DNA of 64,000 bases from Mucidula mucida (GCA_015501055.1 JADNYV010000118.1:1-64000); one strand, 5' to 3'. Counted from the stretch's first letter, positions 40,131 through 51,758 are shown. Translations and numbers: made by a program. The notes: generated by a model not told the origin, from the sequence alone.

Positions 40131-41536
40131 TCACATCATTTCACACTGCCCGGCATTGCGCAAATCGAGAAGTAGGCGACGCGCTTCATACCACGTAGCC
40201 CGCTTTGCAAAGGACGCCCGACTAACACCAATAACATGGGGAGAGACCAAACCCCTATGAATGAGATAAGTAAGAGCAGCGCTGGTATGCAAAAAAGAGG
40301 CATACCAATTATTCGAGAGACCAAGACAAGTGCCTCTGGACACCGCATACCAGGGCCCGCTGTTAGCATTAGGGGGAGGAGTATCCCAAGTTACGGCATT
40401 GAGGGCGTTGTGGGTAGCGTCATCCATCGCAGCAGCAGCAGCTGCCGGAATAGGCCCTGCAGGCGTGAGGACCGTAGCGGGCGGCACAACGGGTGGCTGT
40501 CCAAAGCCCAATGCTCCGAAAGTAGTGACGAGTTGATTAACTTGGGGCGCGACGACTGGTGCCTGGATAGGCGCGGTGAAAGGCACAGTGACAGGCGCGG
40601 TGACAGGTGCAGAGACCGGCGCGGTGACAGGTGCAGAGACCGGCGCGGTGACAGACGCGGTGACAGACGCAACGACAGGCACAGTCACAGAGACTGGTGC
40701 GATGACTGGTGCCGGGATAGGTGCAGTGACAGGTGCAGAGACCGGCACGGTGACAGGCGCAGAGACAGGCGCAGCCACAGAGACAGGCGCGACGACTGGT
40801 GCCGGGATAGGCGTGGTGACAGGCGCGGTGACAGGCGCAGCCACAGACGCGATGCCGGGAGCAGTGACAGACGCGACAACTGTAGAGGTAGCTGACACCA
40901 TCGGGGGAGCCGGAGTCTCTTCCACAAGTAGGGTGATAGGGAGGGAATACCCTGGCCCGACAATGGCCTCCGTGCAGATCGCGCAAACTGTAAGGAAGTG
41001 AGAAGTGAATCATGAAAGAACGTAAGACGACCTACCTAGCGCAGTCGGCGCGTTGGCGTGGCCATCAGTAGGCATGATGTGGATTTTCTCTGTAAAGAAT
41101 CGGTTAAAGAGAACAAAGGTGCAGAATAACAACTTACTGGAGGCAGCGAAAGCAATGAGATCGCCAGCTTCGTATGGCCGTGAATGACGAGACACTGAGA
41201 AAGAGAAATCAGCAAGTAGGCAGAAGATTGCCTGCTCAACATACCATTGACGGTGGGAGAGTCGATGTGCTGCAGCGAGTCGTCGGAGAGTGAGGAGACT
41301 GAAGAGGCACCATCGGAATCTAAAGCAAGTGTCAGTGCGAAAAAAAACTCGGTTAAAGTCTCCGAACCATCTAGAAGGAGATGGATCAGAAAGCAAGATG
41401 GAGATAGCGGAAGCAAAAGGGACATACCACTAAGGCAAAGCTCTCGCCCCTGGACTTCCATGCCGTTCGCGCTCAATACTGAGATCACGTCCGACAAGCT
41501 GTAGTGGTCAGAGTCACTGTAAAGCGCGAAGGGCAT
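40131..41536 (-). CDS. KDZ-element protein with viroplasmin/RNase H1-N-like domain
   Basis: Six exons by splice reasoning. MPFALYSDSDHYSLSDVIS starts at 41536; then ETLTEFFFALTLALDSDG; SRHSRPYEAGDLIAF; EKIHIMPTDGHANAPTAL; CAICTEAIVGPGYSLP; a long low-complexity tract of (A/V)PV(S/T)AP units (40560-40880). Finally comes WYAVSRGTCLGLSNNW joined, after a 50-nt intron (GTATGCC...TCATAG), to GLVSPHVIGVSRASFAKRAT and WYEARRLL. The last block matches the W-Y-x-V-x-x-G ... G-x-x-x-x-W ... V-x-G-x-S-x-A ... E-A pattern of the RNase H1 N-terminal / caulimovirus-viroplasmin fold, which binds RNA-DNA hybrids. Unspliced, the motif is interrupted. Role in the element unknown. Confidence 0.6.
40560..40880. 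repeat. Degenerate short repeat encoding Pro/Val/Ala
   Basis: Words GTGACAGGCGCGG, GTGACAGGTGCAGAGACCGG and GATAGGTGC alternate in irregular higher-order order. All six frames stay open across it, so long frames on either strand here are not evidence of genes. Confidence 0.85.
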
Positions 41537-41795
41537 GTTGAATGGGAGTATGAGAAGGAAAAGGCGCGTTAGGACAATTTTAATACTAAGAATTGAAGCG
41601 GAGCCCAAATGGGGTGGCTGACCTGTACAGATGCATAACCGGAAGTTACCGGTTCATGACTGCAAGTCCCCGAGAGCAACTGTTGCAGCTGTTGTTACCT
41701 CAAAACAATCTCGCCAAATCATACACAACTGCAGAGTCTCAGCGGTAGGCTTATTTTTATTCTAGACTATATTTACACTGATCGTCAATCAGATC

Positions 41796-44700
41796 ATGGA
41801 AAGTTTACCCGACAAGGGACCTCCACCATCAATCGGGATCGTTAGCGAGCCGGCCATTGTTCCAAATGGGTCAGCTCCAGCATCGGCGCCAACGCCACCA
41901 GACGCGTCGGATACAACGCCACCTACCAGATCTACTAAAAAAGGCGGAAAAGTACGTCCTCAGAAGTAATATGGCAATCCAGGAGCTGACACTCATTGTA
42001 GGGACGCCGGCCCTCCACAAAGGTGTTAGTCGAGCCTGCCAGTCACCACAATCGATGGACCACGCCCGACCAATACAAACATTTAGTCGGTTACCGTGAT
42101 AAGTATCTCGAATTCAAAGCCAAACAAAAGTTAGGTCTGTTCTGGCCCGACGTTGAAAACACATTCCTCGCGCGCTGGCCAGTTTCAGAACTCTGTCAAC
42201 AGCTTGGTATTACTGAAGATGACACTGTCGCGCAGCCGCACAATGTCGTGAGCGAACGAAATGTCCGCAAACCTCTTACGGCTACCGGCAAAATTAAAAA
42301 GGTATTATATTCCCACGGGCGGGATTAAGCGCTGACCATTTGTCTCTTAGCGCATTCGCAGCTGGTTCGACAACAACAATATCGTTAAGCGGCCTCGTGC
42401 CCCCGCTCAAAAGGATGCGTTCAATTTCAACGCCCGTACTCGCGTCCACCATCCCCTCGAAATCTTCCAACAGCGATATCGCCATTTAATCGACACTCAC
42501 CTGCAAATGTTGAAAGAATCGGAGCCAGATGGTGCATACATTACACTGTTCCGTCGGGCAAGCGAACTCGCTTGGAAGGACGCTTCACCGGAGATACATG
42601 AGGAATGTACGTTGGAGGTAGAGGAAGAGAAGAAAGAGAAGGAGCAGTTGAAGGCGCTGGATGAGGAAGACGAAGCTGGTGAGCGGACACCAGAGCAATA
42701 TGCTAGGTATGTTGAGTTTCTCGATTATACTCTTCTCTGATATTTGTTCAGCGCACTCGCTGTCCTGCCAGCGCACATCTCCGTGTTTGCATCCAAAATT
42801 GCCGAGCGGACAGGACACATGTTTCTAATTACATCGGTTGGTCCTGACGAGAGGGGTAGTATATCTTCGCAGTCGTAAGTCGATTCGTTCCTTGCATGGC
42901 ATGAAGCTAATATCATACTTCGGCTAGTTGGCAATTTGGACCGTCGTACGCACGAGTCAATGAGGCCGGCCACACATTCGAAGAGGCGTATACCGGCTTC
43001 AAATCGTATTTCTTGGATCAATTTAAAGAGTACGGAAAGGGTTGTTTTAGTAAGTTTGTTGTTCATTCTCTCGTTGAACGGATTCTAATATTTGCTCTTT
43101 CTTTAGCGCGTGCTATGCGCGAAAATCATATCGCCGATGACCGTCGCCGCAAGTCTCATCAGGACGGACTCGATATTGTTGGTCCGGACACAAACCCTCT
43201 CAACGAACAGCCATCGTCTTCGAATGCGCCGACGGACAGTACCTGGGCGCCAGATGGTTTCATCCTGCCGACACCCTCACACCCCCCCGCATCGAATGTG
43301 GAATCATCTATGACTTCCTCTATGATTCCGTCCTTGGCATCATCGACTTCGCTACCTTCGCCCATGACTCCGTCCCCGACATCCATGATCCCTCAGGGAC
43401 CTTCAACTTCGCTACCTTCGCCCATGATTCTGTCCCCGACGTCCATGATCCCTCAGGGACCTTCGACTTCGCTACCTTCATCCATGATTCAGTCCCCGGC
43501 ATCCATGATCCCTCAGGGATCATCGACTTTGCTACCTTCATCCATGATTCAGTCCCCGGCATCCATGATCCCTCAGGGATCATCGACTTTGCTACCTTCA
43601 TCCATGATTCAGTCCCCGGCATCCATGATCCCTCAATCTGAGGCATACATTACCCCGCTACCTTCATCGACCCCTCAAGCGACGTCCATTAACGCACCAT
43701 CTAACCCGCCGGGTTCTTTTACCCCCCCTGACTTTGATTGGTCCTTGTCTACATCAGATTGGAACAGCCTGAACGAGTTCATGCAGGGCTACGACTCCAC
43801 TCAAGATGAATCACTTAACCTGTCGTCCGCTCCATCCAAGTTCACATTCTCTGCTTTCTCACAGCCGAGCCCTCTTCCTGCGCCGCGGCCGTCGTTATTC
43901 TCTCTTCCTGCAGAGCCTGCGCCGCGGCCGTCGTTATTCTCTCTTCCTGCAGAGCCTCGTCCCACGCCTTCGATGTTTTCTTCTCCGCCTCGTACCGCAC
44001 CACAAGCCTCATCAGCTTCTCAGCCTTCACCTACGGCACAAGCGGGACCGTTGGCGATCTCACCAGAGGCACCAAAGGCGAAATACACGCCGTTAACAAC
44101 GTCAGCATGGAATCCTCGTATTTTGAAACCCGCCGCCATTGAAGACCCCCTTCCACCGACGTCGCTTACAGACGAAGATATAGTCCTTGGTGGAAGTCTT
44201 ATGGGCGCGACCACTCCACCTCCTGAACTACCTCCATCGCGGAGGAAGAATACGAAGAAGGGGCCTGCGAAGAAGCCGCCGAGGAGGGCACCCTCGAAGA
44301 AAGCACCAGTTGTCGCTCAGACTTCCGCTCCAGCACCTCCTCCAGTTGTCGCCCAGACTTCTGCTCCAGCACCTCCTCCATCTGAACCGACTCCTGTACC
44401 GACTCCATCTGAATCGACACGACCTCGCCCAAAACCGCGCGCTCGTGTACTATCCGATACTCAACCCTCCATTGAGGAGTGTCAGGAGTCCCTAGGTCGA
44501 CGCTCTCAGCGTAAACGAGAAGCTCCTCTGCGGGAACCAGTTCCTCTGATCAGTCGCGGAAATAATAAGGAAAATATACCTCCGTGGTTCATTGAGCTGG
44601 CATTGGGTATGCGCGGGCGGGCGATGGGTGACGAGTGGGATCTTCTAGTTCGGTCTTTTGAGCATCTCGAGGGAGATATGAGTCGCGAGGGTATTCCCCA

Positions 44701-45173
44701 GGTAAGTTTGTACTGATTTCCTTGCCAAGGTCTACATCTAACGCTTACAACAGCAGCGATTACCTGTCAGCGCCCTTCGTCCAAAGGAACTTATTCCTTG
44801 GCTCGCTGATAGGAACTTCGAGGTTGCTCCGCTCATCAAAAATGTTGATACGTATGGAGCGGAATGGCGTGCTTGGTGGAATGCTATCCAGCCACCTTTG
44901 CGACGTCGTATGGCAAAGTGTCCCTTACCGGTTGCTGAATACAAGGCGGAAGAACTGACGATCCTGCGATGTGGCGGAGAACATGGGCTCGTATCGGTAC
45001 TCTTAGGCTTATTCTGGTGGGGCACGCTTCTAGGGACTTCGAAGCAATACGACGCGCAGATGAAGTTATGGTCGGCTGCGGTGCATGACTTCCAGCAGTG
45101 TGTCGAGGTCATGCATGATTCGGGCCTGGCGACATCGGGTGGAAGCGCCAGGAAGAAGGCACGTATCTCTTAG
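41796..45173 (+). CDS. Large KDZ-element accessory protein
   Basis: Start MESLPDKGPPPSIGIVSEPA. After an intron come WTTPDQYKHLVGYRDKYLEF, WPDVENTFLARWPV, RIRSWFDNN, HPLEIFQQRYRHLIDTHLQM, GAYITLFRRASELAWKDASP, EVEEEKKEKEQ, KSYFLDQFKEYGKGCF. A long Ser/Pro tract with a 20-residue tandem repeat and a Pro/Lys/Arg region follow, then RLPVSALRPKELIPW, WRAWWNAIQPPLRRR, LRCGGEHGLVSVLLGLFWWG and WSAAVHDFQQCVEVM, ending at 45173. Proteins with this tripartite layout (helical N-terminus, linker, W-rich C-terminus) are widespread next to basidiomycete transposases; function is not established. At least six introns. No stop seen inside. Confidence 0.65.
43323..43640 (+). repeat. 60-bp tandem repeat
   Basis: About five units of 60 bp, each carrying CATGATCCCTCAGGG and TCGCTACCTTC or TTGCTACCTTC. 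The last three are almost identical, which points to recent expansion. They encode 20-residue Ser/Pro/Met units within the accessory protein. Confidence 0.9.
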
Positions 45174-45727
45174 GTTGGTAGGGATGTCGGCAAGATGTCG
45201 GCCTGTTCTGTGATATGTCTAGTTACCTTTTTTTTTTTGATCTTGCATGTTTGTATGATGGTGGTGGTTTACATCAATATACGAAACATTTCAGACTAAC
45301 GTGTGTGTGACTTTGCGTTCGTAAACTCGAATTCATACAATCAGTGGCGCGGCGCGTGTTGAACTTCGCAACTTGTAAAGGCAGGCAGGTTGACTTGGGA
45401 CCTTGATGACCGAAGCGTGTTGGACTTTACTACTTAGCGAAGGAAGGCAGGTTGACTCAGGACCTTTCTCAAGCCTTATCGGGAAACATCGCCTCAAAAA
45501 CCGAGATTGCATCGAGATCCCACAAGCGGGCGGCGATGTGCGATCCCGATTTGTAACGCTGGAGGCACAGCAATTCTGTTTTGGGCAACCGACGCTTTTG
45601 ACCCATGCGCCAGCGCTCAATTTGGAAAGGCGGTCGGGATCATGGAAAGGCGGAGGGGATCATGGATCCCGCATGCACGGTAATGCACGACTCGGTAAGT
45701 CATACATGATTTGTCTCCAATGAAGGC
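45174..45727. other. KDZ element right subterminal region
   Basis: Poly-T run (about 45228-45238), two diverged copies of a ~60-bp phrase (GCGTGTTG ... GGCAGGTTGACT at 45350-45400 and 45415-45465), and a doubled GGAAAGGCGG...GGGATCATGGA. No gene supported. Confidence 0.45.
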
Positions 45728-45791
45728 TGACTGCTAATTAGCGTGCTACATGTATGAAGTCTAGGGTTCTAAGGAGTAGGGGATCATATAC
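45728..45791 (-). repeat. KDZ element right terminal inverted repeat
   Basis: Reverse-complement partner of 31760-31822, with mismatches in the segment between GATCCCCT and ACCCTAGAC. A further TCATACATGA lies just inside at 45700-45709. Confidence 0.75.
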
Positions 45792-47201
45792 GAAATGTCT
45801 CTTAGGGCCTGCGGAACCAGCAATCTGTGACGCGTTGTCTCGATAACCGAAAGCCCTTGTTGTCTTACGACGTCTATCCTGATATTTGCAAGACGCGTTA
45901 AAGAGCTTTGGAGAGAGGTCCGTCATCCTGATCATCCGTCCTTTCTGCACTGACTTAGGGCTCAGCTTCGGGGATGCGCCATTTCTCTCCGGAAGCATCG
46001 CCCCTCTCCAAGGAGCCAGTTGACAGCGTTGCTTATTGTCTCCGATAGCCGGGCCTTGGAAATGGAGACGCGCAATCCTCTTTCGCTATGTTCTTCTCCG
46101 GAAGCTTCATCCGCAAGTACGTTATAGATTTATCGTCGCCGCTAAAAGCAGTACACTGACATATTACCTTAGTGCGTGGATGCGATTTCTCATTCTTTGA
46201 CATTGATGTAAAGGCGTGCATGAATCGTTAATTCGAACGGTGCTATCCAGAAATAGACTTAGGCAGTCCACATTGCCCCAGGAAAGCCTTTGTACGCTGG
46301 GACTACCGTCTGACCGATGCCACCCGTGGGTAATATTCTTCCAAATTCTTACAGTTATCACATCCCCTTCCTTCGTCTGTCACGGATTCGGTATCTTCGC
46401 GTCGGACTCTGGATGCAGTGCGTGCGCTGCCCACCACTATATCCATCCGGACTTCAGCATGACATATGCACTACGGTTATCCCAACGCACTATGATGTCT
46501 GCCACTTTGCCGCGACCATGTCTCCATATCGTTTTACACAGGCTAGAATTGTTGACCTCCGCGAAAGTCTTCCATTTCTCGTCAATCATGTAGCTCTCTC
46601 CTTGTGTACGACCTAAGCATCCTCTTTCCGCAACCTTCGAAGCATTTCGGCGCCAATTCTCCTATTCTCCTTGCCTGTGAATTCGGAGCTAGGCTGCGAC
46701 ATGGGGTTCTGCTGATTACATTCCGATGTGGCGGGAGACCACTCCCGTTCTCCCCTACGACGTGCCATCTCCTCCTCCTCGTTGACATACTTCTCGATGC
46801 CTCCGCTTGATTCGTTGAAAGACGCGGCGACATAATAGTCACACTTCGACGGAGGCGACAAGGCCTAACAGGCAGCATCACACCGACATGCATCCTGGTT
46901 CGCCATGTTCTTCGCCTTGTCTTTCTCTCACTGCTGCGAGTACGTTGTCGAGTTCTCCTCAACTCAGAACGGTCTACTGATCTACGCCCATTAGCCCTTG
47001 AGGACGAGATTTCTCTTCCCCGGTGGTCTCTTAGAAATAGACGCAAAGGCGTGCAGGGAAGACTTGCTCTCTGCTTAGTCTAATGGTGCTTCAATGAGAT
47101 GGCGACGAGCAGCAAAATTCGCCACACCACGCGATCGATCAACGGGTCGCCTTCATTCCATCACCACCACCCAATCCCTTGCACCGTCGTATCATATCAG
47201 C
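45792..47201. other. Interval right of the KDZ element, weak gene relics
   Basis: On the minus strand 46590-46165 reads as a continuous protein-like sequence (MIDEKWKTFAEVNNSSLCKT, VADIIVRWDNRSAYVMLKSG, DVITVRIWKNITHGWH) broken by in-frame TAG and TGA. It is possibly a pseudogene of unknown type. A Glu/Arg-rich open stretch (46861-46613, minus) lies upstream of it. Nothing else supported. Confidence 0.35.
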
Positions 47202-47673
47202 AATGTCCTCCACTCGCCCAGGCAACGCCTCGCTCGCATCCAGAGCCAAAGTATTGGGCAAACGCACCAAAGCGGGCACGTTCGCACCACACATCAACGC
47301 CTCGACACCTGTTGAACTCGCGTCCAACCGAGCCAGCACCCCGCCTATACCATCGACGTTGCGACAAGGCGAGCAACTCATGCCGCAGCACAGCGAGGAA
47401 TATATAATTCTACACACCGAGGATGGCGACAGCGATGACTTCTTGACGAAGTACAGAGATGATACTATTGCGCGATATGTCCCAAAGCCCTTACCGTCAC
47501 GCGACAACCGTCCAAAAATGCAGCTGCAGTCGGCGTGTGTGCCAAAGCGTGTAGCGCCCGAGAATGTGGTCCGTCTACAGAAGAGGGTGGGGATGAAGTT
47601 TGCGTTGAACAGGAACGTGAAGCGGAGGAGGCTATTGGAGAATGATGAGGCTGAGAGACGTCGAACGGACTAG
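47202..47673 (+). CDS. Unrecognised 157-aa basic protein
   Basis: ATG 47202 opens MSSTRPGNASLASRAKVLGK. The middle has EEYIILHTEDGDSDDFLTKY and DDTIARYVPKPLP; the C-terminus is strongly basic (NVVRLQKRVGMKFALNRNVK, RRRLLEND) and stops at 47673. A single frame with no intron. Part of its middle is found as the fragment at 871-975, and from 47697 the 3' flank matches copy 1. No known domain; a basic tail after an acidic patch suggests nuclear or nucleic-acid contact, which is only inference. Confidence 0.55.
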
Positions 47674-48220
47674 GTGACTTGCGATTATCTTTCTCTTTAT
47701 GGACACAGGCTGTTTGTTTTGTTTTTATCTATCGCGCGCCAAGAGGCGATTTCGTTTATCATTCTTCCAGTTCTTATTCCCCTTTGTGGCTCGATATCTC
47801 ATATATGATACTACCTTTTAATTCAGGATTGATGGCTAGCTTTACTTTGCACACCATAATACTCAGACAGCACTGTTCCCTTCGAGACGAACACTTAGTG
47901 AGTATCCCATCTTCTCTCGTTGGGTCGGTTTACGATACAAACGAACACTTAGAACAACCCCGACCTCAATAATGCCGGGCCCTGTCGGCCCGTCACACTC
48001 TACTCTGTCTCGCTCACTGCAAATTGTCTGTACAGTTCGGCGAACGTTCGTCTACCTCGAATCGAGGTGTGAGGCTCTGGCTTCTCGTCACCCCGCAGTG
48101 CGATCTCAGGATCGTTGTCCACAATGACCTGGACCCGCGCCACTGAGAACAATGCGACTCCGGTGGCCCTCACGTTTTGGGAAGCGTCTTTGACAACAAT
48201 GGCGGTCATGTGCGCATGAG

Positions 48221-48229
48221 TATATAAGT
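48221..48229 (+). promoter_or_regulatory. TATA box of the mini-gene
   Basis: TATATAAGT lies 41 bases before the ATG at 48262, a typical fungal TATA-to-start distance. It is conserved in copy 1 (about 1472) where the ATG is lost. Confidence 0.5.
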
Positions 48230-48261
48230 CCGATTTCTCTTCTGCGCTCTTCACTCGCACA

Positions 48262-48433
48262 ATGGGCGACTATCTACCAGAGCTGATTCTCCTCTGCGGC
48301 GCTGGCGCTGTCCTTGCTCTGAATTTCTTCACATCTCCTGGGGATAATGCTACGATATTTCAAGTTAGTTCTTTGATTTTAGCGTGTCGCTTGCTCTTAT
48401 GTTTTTCAGGACGACTTGGAACAACAACGATAA
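48262..48433 (+). CDS. Possible 41-aa membrane-type mini-protein
   Basis: MGDYLPELILLCGAGAVLAL, then NFFTSPGDNATIFQ. A 46-nt intron (48364-48409, GTTAGT...TTTTTCAG) is followed by DDLEQQR and a stop. The hydrophobic segment at residues 7-22 could span a membrane. It has a TATA box, start and consensus splice sites, but may be only the surviving 5' end of a larger gene: sequence after the stop (48450-48900) has further donor/acceptor-like sites and an ATG at 48627 (MSARLPSLPTPRQ) without a convincing frame. Confidence 0.3.
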
Positions 48434-49364
48434 CACTCTTTAAATGATGTATGTTCACTCTTTCTTTTACGCGTCCCGATTTCGAAACCTAGGAGAACCC
48501 TGGGAGGACGAACGTGTCGTGCGGTACGTGTTGGAAGCTTTACCTCTTCGCCACTCACTGCTAACGGGAACGTAGAAATCTTCCACTGCATCCCGAGCGC
48601 CTCCGATACCAGAACCAATCACTACAATGTCCGCCCGCCTGCCATCTCTACCCACCCCGCGGCAGGCGTGTTTACTGGAAGTCGCTTACGCCAAAGACTG
48701 GTGAGCCGGGATTGAATCGCATTCGGCAAGTGTTATCTGTATGTCTTCGTCTTCTCGCGTAGCTGATTGATCCCCAGATCGATTTTCGTGGCGCGTCGGA
48801 GAGCTCATGTACGTGTTTAACGCCGATCCTTAACTTGAGCTGACTCTGAGCTTCACAGGGCGGATTTGTTAGGTTGACGATAGAAAGGTCTCCCGAATGA
48901 GAACTGTATGCTCCGGGAATATAGACGCGCTCTACATTAGAGGACTCACCTTTGCCTACCTTAAAGCGCTCATGGTAGCTCTGTGATTGTCTATATGATC
49001 ATGACGCTTTTGTTTAAATGCATCTGCGGGATTCGCGACTCCACCAACAGCAAGCCCCGCTGATCTCCGGGTCATCAAAAGATCTAGCAATTGTGATGGG
49101 CACTGCCTATTACAGCGGTACTTAAACATTGAGCACAGCAGTACTTAAACCTGGAGCAGAGCGCAAAAGACCACGTGCACTTCTCTCCTCCTGCCACCAT
49201 CTCGACCGCCGCAAAAACTGGTAAGCCCGATGTTTTCATCTTCTGACATTCTGATATGCTCACTGTGATTGTAGATCAACTCCCCAAATTTCTCGTCAAA
49301 GGTACGTGTCAAGCTTGTCATGCTGGCGCAACCCATTCACCCCCTGAAATAGCAGCCAGAAACC

Positions 49365-50737
49365 ATGCAGCCTACAGAGTACCTTCCCGATACAGAAGCC
49401 CTCCGCTCCTCCTTAACCCACGCCTTAACCCGATTCCAACACCTAACCGACGTTAACAAACCACTGCGAAATCTCCGAGCTTCGTTCTGTCATCTCGGAG
49501 TCCCGTAGTCATCTTTCCGCCCTGACGAATGTTGTTGTGGAGATCAAAGAGACTGTCAAGTCTGTCACACTACGTGTCGACCAGGTCACCACTGTTCGAA
49601 ACAGCGCCCAGAAGATTACCCATCCCCTCCGGTCTCTCCCGAACGAAATTCTCTGCCTTATTTTGGCCCAGTGCGTTGATTATGATAATAGAAAAAGGAA
49701 CTCGCTATCAGTGGATCAATCACCGTGGACTTTATCCTATGTTTGCAGCAGGTGGCGGCGTCTCGTCACTTCTTGGCCTTCCCTCTGGAAAGCACCGTTT
49801 TTCGACTTCGCCGCATACGGAACACATCGCAGATTTCAACAACATACTGTGTACCTCCTCGCTCTGTTCATAGAGAGGTCGAGAGCTCTCCCTCTCAACG
49901 TTACGCTTCGGGTGACGAGCGACTGCATACTAGAACATAGTTCCTTATGCCATATCATGAAAGCTACTACCGGACGGTGGAAGAGTGTTGTACTGGATCT
50001 CCCACTTTCAGAAATTCTTCACTTCCAGGGCTGCACTTTCCCGCTGCTTGAAAGCGAGACTGCCATAGCGATATCGAAAACGAAAACGTTGATGTGTTCT
50101 TGTCCTCGCCACTACTGCAGTCTATCACTATCACCGCCGAGTCGTCGCTTACCCCCAGTCAATTCTCATGCCTTGGAGCCAGATTGTTGAATATAATTAC
50201 GAGCACAACGCGTTTTCAACGGACAACATGGACGTACTCAGGCAAATGACTTCTTTGCGGTATCTGGTCGCATACGTCGTGGTAGGGCTTACCCTGGAAG
50301 CTGTAGAGCCCCTGGTTCTACCTTCGTTGACGCATCTCAAGCTCTCTGTGGCTGGGGCTACGGAGCCGGACGAGATCAATCTGTCCGCTTATCTTGCGTT
50401 TCTCCGGATGCCGCTGCTGAATGAACTCACTCTCAACTACTGCGAACCGGAGGCTTTATGTCCGGTGTCGTCTCACCCCGACTTTTCCTCTGTGAAGACT
50501 TTACGAGTCCACCTAAACTTGAATTCTACCGACTCTGAAAACTTTGTACACTTCCTGTCTTTGATGGGTGGCGTGGAAGAGCTGGAACTGTCGGGGACAT
50601 CATCTCTGACCAGCTTCTTCAAGCCCTCACTCCGACTGAAGAAGGCGTGCTCGTTATCCCTCGTCTCCGAGTTCTGGATACCCATAACGCCGTCTTCGCG
50701 CTGGCAGTTGAGGACGAACCCGCCCCACACATTTTAG
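49365..50737 (+). pseudogene. F-box protein pseudogene (copy 2)
   Basis: Nearly identical to 2592-4042 and sharing its first two lesions. Independent differences: no extra T at about 50055, a frame change within the CTFPLLE segment giving a stop at 50190, and a lost base at LSGTSSLTSF (about 50595) where copy 1 still reads SGDIISDQLLQALTP. The F-box core (LRSLPNEILCLIL) is retained. The intact paralogue follows 1 kb downstream. Confidence 0.85.
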
Positions 50738-51758
50738 CATTTCATACTATGCTACTTTCGCGCTCCCGTGCCCACCAGGTAGGCGGCGGCCGACTCTCAC
50801 TTTTTCCATACTGAGATTGCTCACATAGCGTCTGGTCTGTACGTTGGAGAAGTTAGTAGCTGCCCCGACGTGGAGAAGTGGAAATCACCCAGTCCTTCAA
50901 GAGGATGTAATGCGGTGGGAGCAAGTCTGTGCGGCGATATCCGTTTCGTGTCTTGATCCCGATGTTTTGAGTGGAGAAGGGTCGGAGCATGGTACACAGA
51001 GTGCGCGTGAAGGGCAAGACTCGAATGACTCTGAGTCGGAGTAGACTGTACTTAGAAGTTATTAGTAAAACCAAAGTAGAACTGAATCATGATTTGGATT
51101 GCATGATTGAAAGCTTTCAAAAAACCCACAGTACTATTTCTGCTTCTTAAAGCGGAAAGCGTCGCTTCCAAGCGATCGAGGCGAAGATGATGGTGGAAAG
51201 AGGATGAAATTCGAATTGCGCCCAAGTTGTAGCATGTGGGCGTGAGAGGTACGTGTTCAACGTCAATGCTAAGTTTGGAAATGTTCCCGAGAGAGAAATG
51301 TATGCTCTGGGAATATAGACGCGCTCCACATTAGAGGCCTCGCCTTTGCCTAGAAAGCGCTCATGGTGCATTGCAATTGTCTACAATCAATCAAAACACT
51401 TGTTCACATGGATGTGCCGGATTCGCGATTCCGCCGCCAGCGCGTCTTCCTGAGAGTCGCTGAGTCATCAAAAGGCTGCGCAATCCTGATGGACACTGCC
51501 TTCCACAGCACTGACCAGTACATAAAACCTAGAACAGAGCGCAACACCACGTGCACTTCTTTCCTCCTGCCACTATCTTCATCACAGCAAAAACTGGTAA
51601 GCCCGATATTTTCATCTCAAGTTATAGCTTGTAAGCTCACTGTGACTGTAGACCAACGCCCAAACTGTACTGTTACTCATATTCATACTCAAAGGTGTGT
51701 GATAAGGTTGTCATGGTGGCGCAAGCCAATTCACCCCCTCAAATAGTAGCCAGGAATC

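Larger units (their letters stand above)
31760..45791. mobile_element. 14-kb KDZ (Kyakuja-Dileera-Zisupton) transposon
   Basis: The ends are imperfect inverted repeats of about 60 bp: left 31760-31822 and right 45728-45791 share TATATGATCCCCT, ACCCTAGACTTCATACATGT and GCTAATTA. The palindrome-like word TCATACATGA and close variants recur inside, near the ends, in introns and between genes (31822, 31863, 31895, 33216, 34468, 35908, 35932, 36032, 45104, 45700). It holds a KDZ transposase and five other genes, transcribed (-)(-)(-)(+)(-)(+). I found no clear 8-bp target duplication. Genes look intact by eye, so this copy may be young. Confidence 0.8.

Noticed and set aside
40236..41001. Long plus-strand frames over the Pro/Val/Ala repeat
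   Set aside because: All frames stay open because of the short-period repeat; the minus strand has splice sites and a recognisable C-terminal domain.
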